Below are positions 25,046-31,776 of a stretch of DNA of 64,000 nt, in pieces. The position numbers and the translations under genes were made by a program. This DNA is from Alkalibacillus flavidus (lineage in GTDB: Bacteria > Bacillota > Bacilli > Bacillales > Alkalibacillaceae), in assembly GCF_040545925.1 (NCBI RefSeq), contig NZ_JBEPMX010000012.1:1-64000 (forward strand). The letters are read 5' to 3'. How positions within the stretch are numbered: position 1 is the first letter of the stretch; each line of letters opens with the position of its first letter. Under the pieces are notes generated by a model. The model was given only the letters and a program-made list of their open reading frames with translations, was not told the DNA's origin and did no database searches.

Positions 25046-26299
25046 TTAAAAATTCGTCATCGAAATCGGCGCGTCGGGTGTGTAGAATATTTGGTCTATC
25101 ACATCGACATGCTCAGCGTTGGATATAGTGACTTTGCCGTATAAATAGAGTTTGTTGAAGCGGATCACACCCAAGAGAAGGCTCGTTAAGTCAGCGATGT
25201 CGATCGAAATCGTTGTATCAGCTGTCGCCCCTCGAATCACTGTCGGATGTCCGTTTGAGAAGGCAACGGTCACATCGCCAGCATTAGCCGGGTACATCGA
25301 GTCCGTCACTTGGAACGTCACCGTGTGATTGGCGTTATGAAAATTATGCTGTTTTAATTGGTCGAAAAACCGTTCAACGTTAATGATGCGGTACATGAGC
25401 CCGAGGCCAGATGTATTCGTTTGATGATAGACGAAATTGACTAAGTTGTCTGATCCATCGCGCGCATCGGTGAAAAAATGGTGAAGCGTATCATCTTGCG
25501 TTGGCACAGAAATACGGTTGACTTGGTCTTTTTGAGTATGGAAAAACGTCGATAATTGTTGCAGTGCATCACGGGTCGTATAGACGAATTCATGTATGGT
25601 GATGTTGCTAGATAAGAAATTATTCACTTCACGTTTTTTAAACGAGAAAATCGCATACCCTGTCACGGCACCATTTTGTTTAACGCCGACGATTTTAATA
25701 TCGAATTGGTCAAACGGTCGTTTGTATTGAAAGGCTTCTTTCGTCATCACACCATGATGTTGCGTGGCGAACTGATTATAACAAGCGACGAGTTCGTCTT
25801 TGTCATCAGCTGTTAAATACGTGATGCCTTGTTTGTTGTTGAAATTAGGAAACGCATGTGGTGCAACGGTATAGACGTCCTTCTTCTTTCCATAACCAAA
25901 GCCCATTTGATAATAAAAGTCTGGACGAAAGGCGTATAACGTCGTGAGTGCATAGCCACGCTTGTCGTAATGATCAAGGAAATAATCGACTAATGATTTC
26001 GCGACGCGTTCCTTTTTATGTAATAAATCGGTAGCAACAGAACTAAGCCCACCTGTAGGCAAGAACGAACCAAATATATTCATGTTAAAGTCAAATAACT
26101 TCATTGACCCGATTAATTGGTTGTCTTCAAATACACCGTACGGGACGACAGAGTTCGTTTCTTGGAATAACGATTTTTCACGTTCGACTAATCGTTCAAT
26201 GTCTTCTTCTTTCGTAGCCGCGTTAGCTGTATACGCTTGTTCGTGCAAAATAACGTTATCGCGGTATTCTGATTCTTGGATTGGTCTGATTTCACGCAT
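25046..26299 (-). CDS. Eis-like GNAT-family acetyltransferase
   Basis: Protein of 417 residues with the three-part Eis/YfiT-like plan: an N-terminal GNAT domain (IRPIQESEYRDNVILHEQAY; acetyl-CoA loop region LLHKKERVAKSLVDYFL), a second degenerate GNAT domain, and a C-terminal SCP2-like domain (VTFQVTDSMYPANAGDVTVAF ... LTSLLLGVIRFNKLYLYG) ending in a free carboxylate, PDAPISMTNF. In Eis the C-terminal carboxylate takes part in catalysis. The substrate (aminoglycoside, peptide or small amine) is unknown. The start is ATG after AAGGAGGCAGGCC. Confidence 0.86.
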   Translation of the reverse strand: MREIRPIQESEYRDNVILHEQAYTANAATKEEDIERLVEREKSLFQETNSVVPYGVFEDNQLIGSMKLFDFNMNIFGSFLPTGGLSSVATDLLHKKERVAKSLVDYFLDHYDKRGYALTTLYAFRPDFYYQMGFGYGKKKDVYTVAPHAFPNFNNKQGITYLTADDKDELVACYNQFATQHHGVMTKEAFQYKRPFDQFDIKIVGVKQNGAVTGYAIFSFKKREVNNFLSSNITIHEFVYTTRDALQQLSTFFHTQKDQVNRISVPTQDDTLHHFFTDARDGSDNLVNFVYHQTNTSGLGLMYRIINVERFFDQLKQHNFHNANHTVTFQVTDSMYPANAGDVTVAFSNGHPTVIRGATADTTISIDIADLTSLLLGVIRFNKLYLYGKVTISNAEHVDVIDQIFYTPDAPISMTNF

Positions 26300-26387
26300 T
26301 GGCCTGCCTCCTTATTATTCCTTTATTATAGACTGAAATGGATGCTAGTTCCAATAGGTTGCTGTTTTTGGATGCGTATTCCATTCG

Positions 26388-26570
26388 TTATTGAGCAACT
26401 TTTTTCATAAAAGAGTAAGTAAGGTGGTTAAATGGGCGAGTTCAGGATGAATTGATCGAGTAGGTAGACTAAATGAGCATCTTCGTTCGGGATTGGGCGA
26501 CTTCACCGATTATTGAGCGACTGAGATGAACAATTGATCAACTTTTGAAATAAAAGAGCGACGGACATAA
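26388..26570. repeat. tandem intergenic repeat, locus B
   Basis: About nine degenerate units with a period of 19-23 bases, built on TTGAGCGACTT: TTATTGAGCAACTT, AATGGGCGAGTTC, ATTGATCGAGTAGG, AATGAGCATCTTCG, ATTGGGCGACTTC, TTATTGAGCGACTG, AATTGATCAACTT and AAAGAGCGACGG. No gene with a ribosome-binding site is present. The repeat ends where the interrupted terminator and IS element begin. Confidence 0.7.
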
Positions 26571-26627
26571 AAAGGATCGCCCCACTTAGTAAAGTGTACC
26601 CTATGTAAAGGACATTAAAAAAAAAGA

Positions 26628-26695
26628 CTAGGCAACCTTTTGAAGATGATCTCTGTATTGTACAGGGGTCATCTTTTTCATATTCTGAATATTGC
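26628..26695 (-). pseudogene. C-terminal remnant of IS3-type OrfB transposase
   Basis: The minus-strand frame ends NIQNMKKMTPVQYRDHLQKVA then TAG. The (K/G)MTPVQYRxH ending is typical of IS3-family integrase proteins. Upstream of NIQN the frame runs into the 298-bp nested element, so the catalytic DDE domain is absent. Confidence 0.6.
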
Positions 26696-26986
26696 CATGC
26701 AGTAGATCCACCTGTGCCATTTTTTTGAGCCACTTAGTGTTTCAGGAATATAGACCTACCCCTATAAGTGGATGGACATATAGAGGTCTTGACAAGGAGC
26801 CTCTGTGGTAAAGGCGTTATGCAAGAAACGGCAGCTAAAAGCTTGCCTGGCAAGGAAGCCTACCATTACCACCTCTCCTTGTAAAGACCGTGCACTAATG
26901 ATTTATTAGAGGTTAAAGGTCCTGGATCTATAATGGCAAGGGTGGATCAATTTCGAGGCACAGGTGGATCATTCCAAAGGCAATAT
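26689..26986. mobile_element. 298-bp nested element with IS21-like ends
   Basis: Inverted ends 26689-26718 and 26957-26986 share GGCACAGGTGGATC, then eight unmatched bases, then GGCAATAT. At the right end GGTGGATCA occurs twice 22 bp apart (26941 and 26964), resembling the multiple terminal repeats of IS21-type elements. The interior is too short for transposase genes and holds a folded core (26785-26889). A miniature or internally deleted element inserted in the OrfB remnant is the simplest reading. Confidence 0.5.
26785..26889. other. multi-helix structured region, possible RNA
   Basis: Outer arms GGTCTTGACAAGGAG (26785-26799) and CTCCTTGTAAAGACC (26875-26889) pair over 15 bases with one mismatch. 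Nested inside, GTGGTAA (26805-26811) pairs with TTACCAC (26866-26872), AGGC (26812-26815) with GCCT (26858-26861), and AGCT-AAA-AGCT forms a hairpin (26833-26843). There is no open frame. Nested helices with internal bulges look like a folded RNA more than a simple terminator. I cannot match it to a known RNA family. Confidence 0.45.
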
Positions 26987-27106
26987 ACACATATTCCATT
27001 GACCTCGATTCAAAATATAGTAATTCATATAGGATTTATTCTCCTGGTTTAATTCTTTAAACGACTGGCAATTGTTATCTTATACGAAAGTTTTTTAGAT
27101 AAAAAA

Positions 27107-27136
27107 ACTACCTTACTAATTGATTAGCAGGGTAGT
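27107..27136. terminator. terminator-like hairpin
   Basis: ACTACCTTACTAAT (27107-27120) pairs imperfectly with ATTAGCAGGGTAGT (27123-27136) behind an A-run, which becomes a T-run on the minus strand. It lies downstream of the 30-residue ORF at 27209-27301. Confidence 0.6.
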
Positions 27137-27208
27137 AATACAAAAGATTCACCAAATATTAAATTCTGTTTTTAAAGTGAAATACTACTGAAATTTAAGT
27201 TATTTTAA

Positions 27209-27301
27209 TTAAACTATCATTGTTAATTCATATACCATGAAAGCAATATATAATAGAATGAGAGTAATCACGGAAAGTAAAATAATTTTTAAAACTTCCA
27301 C
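27209..27301 (-). CDS. 30-residue single-pass membrane peptide (candidate)
   Basis: A minus-strand GTG at 27299-27301, seven bases after AAGGAGAGG, opens 30 codons ending in TAA. The peptide MEVLKIILLSVITLILLYIA plus FMVYELTMIV is almost wholly hydrophobic, a single transmembrane helix. A terminator-like hairpin follows at 27107-27136, so it has all parts of a small gene. No similarity is claimed. It could be a type I toxin-like or regulatory membrane peptide, or a cargo gene of the surrounding island. Confidence 0.5.
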   Translation of the reverse strand: MEVLKIILLSVITLILLYIAFMVYELTMIV

Positions 27302-27418
27302 TCCTAATCCTCTCCTTTTGTACCTCATTTGTTGTTAGAGTAAGTAGTCTAATGATTTTATTATAGCAGAAAAGTTTAGTTTTGAACTCTTCTGCTATAA
27401 TTTTTTAAAAATCCATTG

Positions 27419-27802
27419 CTAATCAGTATATGGTCCGTCTACAATTTCCACTGTAGTTTGAGCAGTATCTGAACCGCCTGATCCATATACTGTAACCCAA
27501 ACTGTTACTGAACCGGTCTCGCTATAGTCTTGAACGACGGTGGTGTACCATTGACCTTTTAGTTGAAGACTTTTATCCAAACCATTAGAGTCTCCAATTA
27601 CAAGATCGAAATCGGGATCTCCACTTCCTGCAATGCTAATTTGAAACCTAATATTTTCATTGGTTTGGTACTCATCTTTTTCAGTACTAATACTTACCTC
27701 AAAAGGGATTGTTTCTATACTAGCATCACTTGCTGAGGTTTGGATTGGGACCATTAGTATTAATAAAAAGGAAATGGAAATAAATTTCAAAGTTTTACTC
27801 AT
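27419..27802 (-). CDS. secreted single-domain protein of unknown function
   Basis: Protein of 127 residues with a cleavable signal peptide (hydrophobic ISFLLILMVPI, likely cut after TSA or ASA near residue 24). The mature part looks like one immunoglobulin-like beta sandwich (VSISTEKDEYQTNENIRFQISI ... SVTVWVTVYGSGGSDTAQTTVEI) without cysteines. It lies 16 bases after the 270-residue secreted protein and has its own GGGGGAAA site, so the two form a secreted pair. The function is unknown; the pair lies inside the disrupted IS element and could be mobile cargo. Confidence 0.65.
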   Translation of the reverse strand: MSKTLKFISISFLLILMVPIQTSASDASIETIPFEVSISTEKDEYQTNENIRFQISIAGSGDPDFDLVIGDSNGLDKSLQLKGQWYTTVVQDYSETGSVTVWVTVYGSGGSDTAQTTVEIVDGPYTD

Positions 27803-27818
27803 TATCAGTTTCCCCCTT

Positions 27819-28631
27819 TTACCAGCTCAAGTCATCCTTATGATAACTTCCTGTATCTTCAACTGTATTAGAACCATTTATACCACTAAAGGAAATCCCT
27901 GCTGAAACACCGACTCCACCTGGAGTAGGGAATGAAATGCCTACGTTCGGATTATTTGTGTCATGAGCATAAGCCATTTTAAACTCGGACCAATTTGCAC
28001 TCTGGATAGCTTCTGAATCATTTACATTTAAATATGCATTGATTGTTCCGCGAACATCTCTAGCGCCACCTTTTATATCATATACATAGCCAACACCTCT
28101 GAGTTTTGACTCCTCAGAAGGATAGTTTTGAGTTACTGAATCCCAATAATAGTTTTCAGGCCCTGGCTCTCCACACCCTTGGCAGTATTGGTGCTCATAA
28201 GTGTGATCATAGTTAATAGCCCTCCACCCGTCACTCCAAGATAAAGCTACTGCATCACTCAGTGTCCAAAAAGGCATACTCTTCCAGTCATAATCACCTA
28301 TGACTTGGACATAAGGGCTGTCGTTATATTGCCCAAGAGAGATAACCATAACATTTGTGGTCATGTCGTCCACTAAAGCTTGCGTGGACATGTCCCCATC
28401 ATTTTCATCGAAAGAAACAGCGGCACTGTCAAAATAAAGTAACTCTTCTGCGTCTTCATTGTTAGCAATTTGTTGCTTAGTTGTAGGATTCAATTGGTCT
28501 ATTTGTTCTCCAGTAAATCCAAGTTCCGACAATTGTTCATTAACTTCTTCTTCATTTAGGTTGTCCTGTTGCTCTTCAGCGTTTAAACTCCAAGCCCCTA
28601 ACATCAAAAATAGAAACGTTAATACTAGCAA
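27819..28631 (-). CDS. secreted protein of unknown function, uncertain start
   Basis: Exported protein of about 270 residues: hydrophobic signal LVLTFLFLMLGAWSLNA, then an acidic helical prodomain-like part (NEEEVNEQLSELGFTGEQIDQLNP) and a Trp/Tyr-rich domain containing CQGCGEPGPE. It ends with a Gly/Ser beta stretch (GGVGVSAGISFSGINGSNTVED). The prodomain style is common in secreted Bacillus proteins. Start trouble: the in-frame TTG at 28631 is 16 bases from GGAGGG, too far. The better spot, ATAAGAAATTT, looks like an ATG-AAG-AAA start that lost its G. The gene may therefore be weakly expressed or decayed. Confidence 0.6.
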   Translation of the reverse strand: MLVLTFLFLMLGAWSLNAEEQQDNLNEEEVNEQLSELGFTGEQIDQLNPTTKQQIANNEDAEELLYFDSAAVSFDENDGDMSTQALVDDMTTNVMVISLGQYNDSPYVQVIGDYDWKSMPFWTLSDAVALSWSDGWRAINYDHTYEHQYCQGCGEPGPENYYWDSVTQNYPSEESKLRGVGYVYDIKGGARDVRGTINAYLNVNDSEAIQSANWSEFKMAYAHDTNNPNVGISFPTPGGVGVSAGISFSGINGSNTVEDTGSYHKDDLSW

Positions 28632-28784
28632 TCTAAATTTCTTATAATCCCTCCTATGATTTTATAGTTAGAATGTTAGCATAAAAATTGTTCCTAATGT
28701 AAAAAATAGGTTGCGAAACATGAAGAAATTTCACGAGATTACTAGTATTTTTTTGAATTATTTGTGAAAATATATATATTACTT

Positions 28785-28800
28785 AAAAAAAAGGGGGGGG
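28785..28800. repeat. A8G8 homopolymer tract
   Basis: Eight A followed by eight G (28785-28800) upstream of the IS150-type orfA. Such tracts are prone to slippage. It may mark an insertion boundary. Confidence 0.6.
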
Positions 28801-28835
28801 AGATATTAGACTAACCTAAATATTTGAGACAATAT

Positions 28836-28887
28836 AAAACACCTTCGAAATGGTACAATGAAAGAAGTATTTATTCGGAGGTGTTTT
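28836..28887 (+). promoter_or_regulatory. hairpin sequestering orfA ribosome-binding site
   Basis: AAAACACCTTCG (28836-28847) pairs over 12 bases (one G-U) with CGGAGGTGTTTT (28876-28887), which contains the GGAGGT site of orfA. Insertion sequences often use such hairpins to block translation from read-through transcripts. Confidence 0.65.
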
Positions 28888-28890
28888 TGC

Positions 28891-29253
28891 ATAGGCAAAA
28901 ACGTGTATTCAAGTGACGTGAAATGGGCTGTTATTAGAGCTAAACTATCAGGTGAATTGACGACGAGAGAAATCATGGAGAAATACGGTGTCAAAAATAA
29001 ATCCCAAATTGAAACCTAGGTGAGATGGTATCACAATAGTGAAATTCATAGGTTTGATCAGCCAATCGGGAAGCAATATTCATATGGTCATGGACCAGAA
29101 TTCAAATCAGAAGATGAGCGTAAAAATCGTCAAATTGATCACTTAAAAGCGGAAAATGACATTTTAAAAAAGTATATGGAGATCAAAAAGGAGGAGAATT
29201 ATCTTGAGGAAAATAATATTAACAATAACTTTAGCGTTATTCATTACTACTAG
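28891..29253 (+). pseudogene. IS3/IS150-type orfA, broken
   Basis: Helix-turn-helix OrfA of an IS150-group element: GKNVYSSDVKWAVIRAKLSG, then REIMEKYGVKNKSQIET, a stop, then VRWYHNSEIHRFDQPIGKQY and a leucine-zipper-like helix RKNRQIDHLKAENDILKKY. Two lesions are visible. The expected start ATG reads ATA at 28891-28893, seven bases after GGAGGTG. The tryptophan codon expected after IET is TAG at 29017-29019. After KKYMEIK the protein leaves the family, so the 3' part and orfB are missing. Confidence 0.8.
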
Positions 29254-29308
29254 TCAAAACACTGTTTTATTCGCTGGTGGAAAAGAGGAACCGCCACCTT
29301 TTTCCTGA
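29204..29308 (+). CDS. 34-residue secreted peptide precursor (candidate)
   Basis: TTG at 29204, nine bases after AAAAAGGAGGAG, opens 34 codons to TGA at 29306-29308. The product has a signal-peptide shape: MRKI, a hydrophobic core ILTITLALFITT, then SQNTVLFAGGKEEPPPFS. A short tail after a signal sequence, ending in a Pro-Phe-containing motif, is reminiscent of Phr/PapR-type signalling precursors, but no Rap or PlcR-like receptor lies nearby. It occupies about 100 bases between two IS fragments and overlaps both, so it could be a chance product of their junction. Confidence 0.35.
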   Translation: MRKIILTITLALFITTSQNTVLFAGGKEEPPPFS

Positions 29309-29515
29309 GGTCATAATTCTCGTTTTCCCTAGAATGTCAATTGGAAGACCTATTTCTTCAAAGATCTCTCGGGGGAATTTTCCTTTTTCATTTTCAATAA
29401 TAAATAGTCTTTTGAACCCGTCTGTATAAGTAACCCCTTTTGGGCTAGCAGCTTTGATATATTTATTGGAACGCAAAGTCTTCACTTCTTCTTCAGTAAA
29501 TAACTTTTTACTCAT
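29267..29515 (-). pseudogene. N-terminal remnant of IS3-type OrfA transposase
   Basis: The minus-strand frame begins MSKKLFTEEEVKTLRSNKYI and continues with VTYTDGFKRLFIIENEKGK and PREIFEEIGLPIDILG to SGKRWR, the helix-turn-helix opening of an IS3-family OrfA subgroup of bacilli. After GKRWR the sequence diverges (FLFSTSE) and stops, so only about 75 native residues remain. Its start lies about 90 bases inside the right terminal repeat. The family assignment is from memory of similar proteins. Confidence 0.6.
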
Positions 29516-29560
29516 TCGAGCTCACCTTCTAGTTAAATTTTTTTCATTATTACATAAAAA

Positions 29561-29606
29561 TACCCTATAAAGCAGACTTTTTTCAAAGTGTCTACTTTAT
29601 AGGGTA
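29561..29606. repeat. 17-bp palindrome at IS right end
   Basis: TACCCTATAAAGCAGAC (29561-29577) and GTCTACTTTATAGGGTA (29590-29606) are inverted copies with one mismatch. The outer copy is the terminal repeat. The hairpin could shield orfA from outside transcription. Confidence 0.7.
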
Positions 29607-29643
29607 CATTTTATAGAGCGGGTGATCCTTTTTAAAATTATAT

Positions 29644-31701
29644 CTAATGATTCTGATCTAACTTAAATTCATTAATGAGCTGATTCAATTGATCGCTGGA
29701 CTGATTCAAGTCTTCAGCGGATTCAGCTAATGATTGTAATGCATTCGTTTGTTCATCGATTGTTGCGTTAATTTCTTGGTTAGAAGCAGCTGTTTCTTGG
29801 ATATTAGATGAAATTGATTCAACTGAGCCGACGACGCGATCTTTGTATTGATTCATGTCGCTAATCGCTTTAACGTTTTGTTCCACGCTTTCGGTAATGT
29901 TTTCAACCGCTTTACCGATATCGTTAAATACTTGAATCGTTTCATCGACGACTTCGTTTTGTGAGTCTGTTGTCGCTTTCGCATCGTTCATTTGGCGAAT
30001 CGCTTCGTTCGAGCGGTCTTTGACGCCATCAATAATTTTACGGATTTCTTCTGTTGAGTTAGACGATTGTTCAGCAAGCTTACGTACTTCATCGGCTACA
30101 ACAGCAAACCCTTTACCGTCTTCGCCTGCGCGTGCTGCTTCAATTGACGCGTTTAAGGCAAGTAAATTCGTCTGTTCTGAAATGTCATTGATCGTATGAA
30201 TAAAGTCGCTAATCTTCTGGATTTGGTCATTCAATTCTTGAACGACATTTTCAGCTTGGTCAAATTGTTGTTTCGACTCTTGTGAGTAATTGGCGAGCTG
30301 ATCCATTTGATTGAGCCCTTTATTGTTGACGGTGACAGCTTCGTCAGCTAATTCGTTCATGTTCGCACTGCTGTCAGATATCGAATCAATTTGTTCGCTT
30401 AATTGGTTCATCTGTTGTGTCATCGTTTCAAGATTTTCTGATGATTGTTGTGCACCTTTGGCGATTTCATTCATCGTGCCTTGAATTTCTTCGTTTGATG
30501 CGGTCGTTTCTTCACTTACCGCACTGAAGTTTTCGGATGATGAACGGATAACTTCAGCTGATTCATGTGTTTTTTGTAACAACTCACGCATATGTTGAAC
30601 CATCTTGTTAAAGTGGTCGTATAAATAGCCGATCTCATCATTTGATTTGTGGTGCGCTTCAACGGTTAAATCACCGTGTGCGACGTCATCCATTTTCTCG
30701 CGTAATGTCGTGATCGGTTTGGATAGGCGTCCACTGAAAATATAAATACCAGCGCCAAGGACGATTAAAATAATAGCCCCTGTGATAAGCTGTTGGAATA
30801 ACAATTCATTTAACGACGCGTAAATTTCGGATTCTGGTACGGCAATACCCAATGTCCAGCCGGTCGTCGGCATTGTGCGATAATAGACTTGGCTCGTCGT
30901 ACCATTCACGTCAGTTGTGAACTGGCCTTGCTCATTGCTTGTGATTTGCTCAGCATAATCGCCGAATGCATTTGATTCTTCAATCGTTGAGTTCATGACT
31001 AGTGAATCGTCTTGGTGTGCAATGATTTGGCCATTGTTGTCAAAGCCGAATGCCCAACCAGATTCATAGATTTGAATATCGGAAATGATTTGCTGGATTT
31101 GGGTTAAATCGGTATCCGCTGTGACGACTCCATTGAAACTACCTGAGCTATCAGTAAAAGGTACAGTCGTTGTCACCATTGTGATGTCACTCGCTTCGTC
31201 GTAATACGGATCACCCCATACGGCGCTATCGGAACCTTCAGCTTGCGTATACCAATCCCAGCTCGGGTAATCGTAATCCGTTTCTTCGTAAACATCGGTA
31301 TAGACGAGGTCTTCACCGTCTTTGTAAACGTATGGACCGAAATATTCGCGGTCATCTTCATATGCATATGGTTCAAACCAAATCCCTGAACCGAACGTAT
31401 CAGCGTTCGTCGTGATCGTGTTTTCTAGCATCGATATGTAGTCATCTTCTGATACGGAATCCCCTGTCGTCGTTACGGTACTCGCAAGTGATTCGGCGAG
31501 TTGCTCATGGCTTGCAAACCGTTCTTCAATTTGACTAATGGCATCATCTTGTAAGTTCATGATTCTATGTTCAATCTCTTCATCTAGTTGACTTTTTGAA
31601 ATGTTATAAGACAGAATGAGAAAAATTGACAGCCCGGCGACCATTAAAGGAAGAAAAATAAATAAGAGCTTCCTTTTAAGACTTGATGTACCCTTTTTCA
31701 T
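29644..31701 (-). CDS. methyl-accepting chemotaxis protein with Cache sensor
   Basis: Membrane chemoreceptor of 685 residues. Order: transmembrane helix 1 (about residues 14-34), extracellular double-Cache domain (Trp/Tyr-rich, GSGIWFEPYAYEDD, TTVPFTDSSGSFNGVVTADTDL), transmembrane helix 2 near 300-320, HAMP domain (SKPITTLREKMDDVAHGDLTVEA), and the signalling hairpin with tip ISEQTNLLALNASIEAARAGEDGKGFAVVADEVRKLAEQS. ATG at 31701 follows GGGGGGTT and is preferred over a longer version from 31749. The ligand is unknown; double-Cache receptors usually bind amino or organic acids. Its own terminator appears to have been split by the neighbouring IS element. Confidence 0.94.
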   Translation of the reverse strand: MKKGTSSLKRKLLFIFLPLMVAGLSIFLILSYNISKSQLDEEIEHRIMNLQDDAISQIEERFASHEQLAESLASTVTTTGDSVSEDDYISMLENTITTNADTFGSGIWFEPYAYEDDREYFGPYVYKDGEDLVYTDVYEETDYDYPSWDWYTQAEGSDSAVWGDPYYDEASDITMVTTTVPFTDSSGSFNGVVTADTDLTQIQQIISDIQIYESGWAFGFDNNGQIIAHQDDSLVMNSTIEESNAFGDYAEQITSNEQGQFTTDVNGTTSQVYYRTMPTTGWTLGIAVPESEIYASLNELLFQQLITGAIILIVLGAGIYIFSGRLSKPITTLREKMDDVAHGDLTVEAHHKSNDEIGYLYDHFNKMVQHMRELLQKTHESAEVIRSSSENFSAVSEETTASNEEIQGTMNEIAKGAQQSSENLETMTQQMNQLSEQIDSISDSSANMNELADEAVTVNNKGLNQMDQLANYSQESKQQFDQAENVVQELNDQIQKISDFIHTINDISEQTNLLALNASIEAARAGEDGKGFAVVADEVRKLAEQSSNSTEEIRKIIDGVKDRSNEAIRQMNDAKATTDSQNEVVDETIQVFNDIGKAVENITESVEQNVKAISDMNQYKDRVVGSVESISSNIQETAASNQEINATIDEQTNALQSLAESAEDLNQSSDQLNQLINEFKLDQNH

Positions 31702-31747
31702 AACCAACCCCCCGTTAATTTTATTTAAAAAATTTTTAACAATAGAC

Positions 31748-31776
31748 AACTTAACACTAAATACTCAATTTGTCAA
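31748..31776 (-). promoter_or_regulatory. probable promoter of the chemoreceptor gene
   Basis: On the minus strand TTGACA (31771-31776) is followed after 17 bases by TAAGTT (31748-31753), a moderate -10, placing the start site about 35-40 bases before the chosen ATG. Confidence 0.5.

Larger units (their letters stand above)
26595..29608 (-). mobile_element. disrupted IS3-family element carrying nested cargo
   Basis: Terminal inverted repeats TGTACCCTAT...ACA occur at 26595 (plus strand) and end at 29608 (minus strand). Just inside the right end is a minus-strand OrfA start (29515) and just inside the left end a minus-strand OrfB tail (stop at 26628-26630), the order expected of one IS3 element. 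Its middle, however, is replaced by about 2.5 kb: a 298-bp element with IS21-like ends, two secreted-protein genes, small ORFs and an IS150-type orfA. Outside the ends the flanks AAAAAGGATCGCCCC and GGGTGATCCTTTTT still pair, so the element sits in the loop of an older terminator. IS3 assignment is by protein motif memory, not search. Confidence 0.65.

Noticed and set aside
26503..26733. 76-residue minus-strand ORF (AQKNGTGGSTAWQYSEYEKD...)
   Set aside because: It runs across the IS end, the OrfB remnant in another frame and the nested element end, and has no ribosome-binding site. It is a by-product of joined fragments.
26785..26889. Group II intron domain or simple terminator
   Set aside because: No domain V signature or reverse transcriptase is seen, and the many nested helices and lack of an adjacent U-run do not fit a terminator.
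29020..29253. Separate 77-residue gene starting at GTG/ATG after the amber stop
   Set aside because: It is the downstream half of the IS150-type orfA; no ribosome-binding site is present. Treated as part of the pseudogene.
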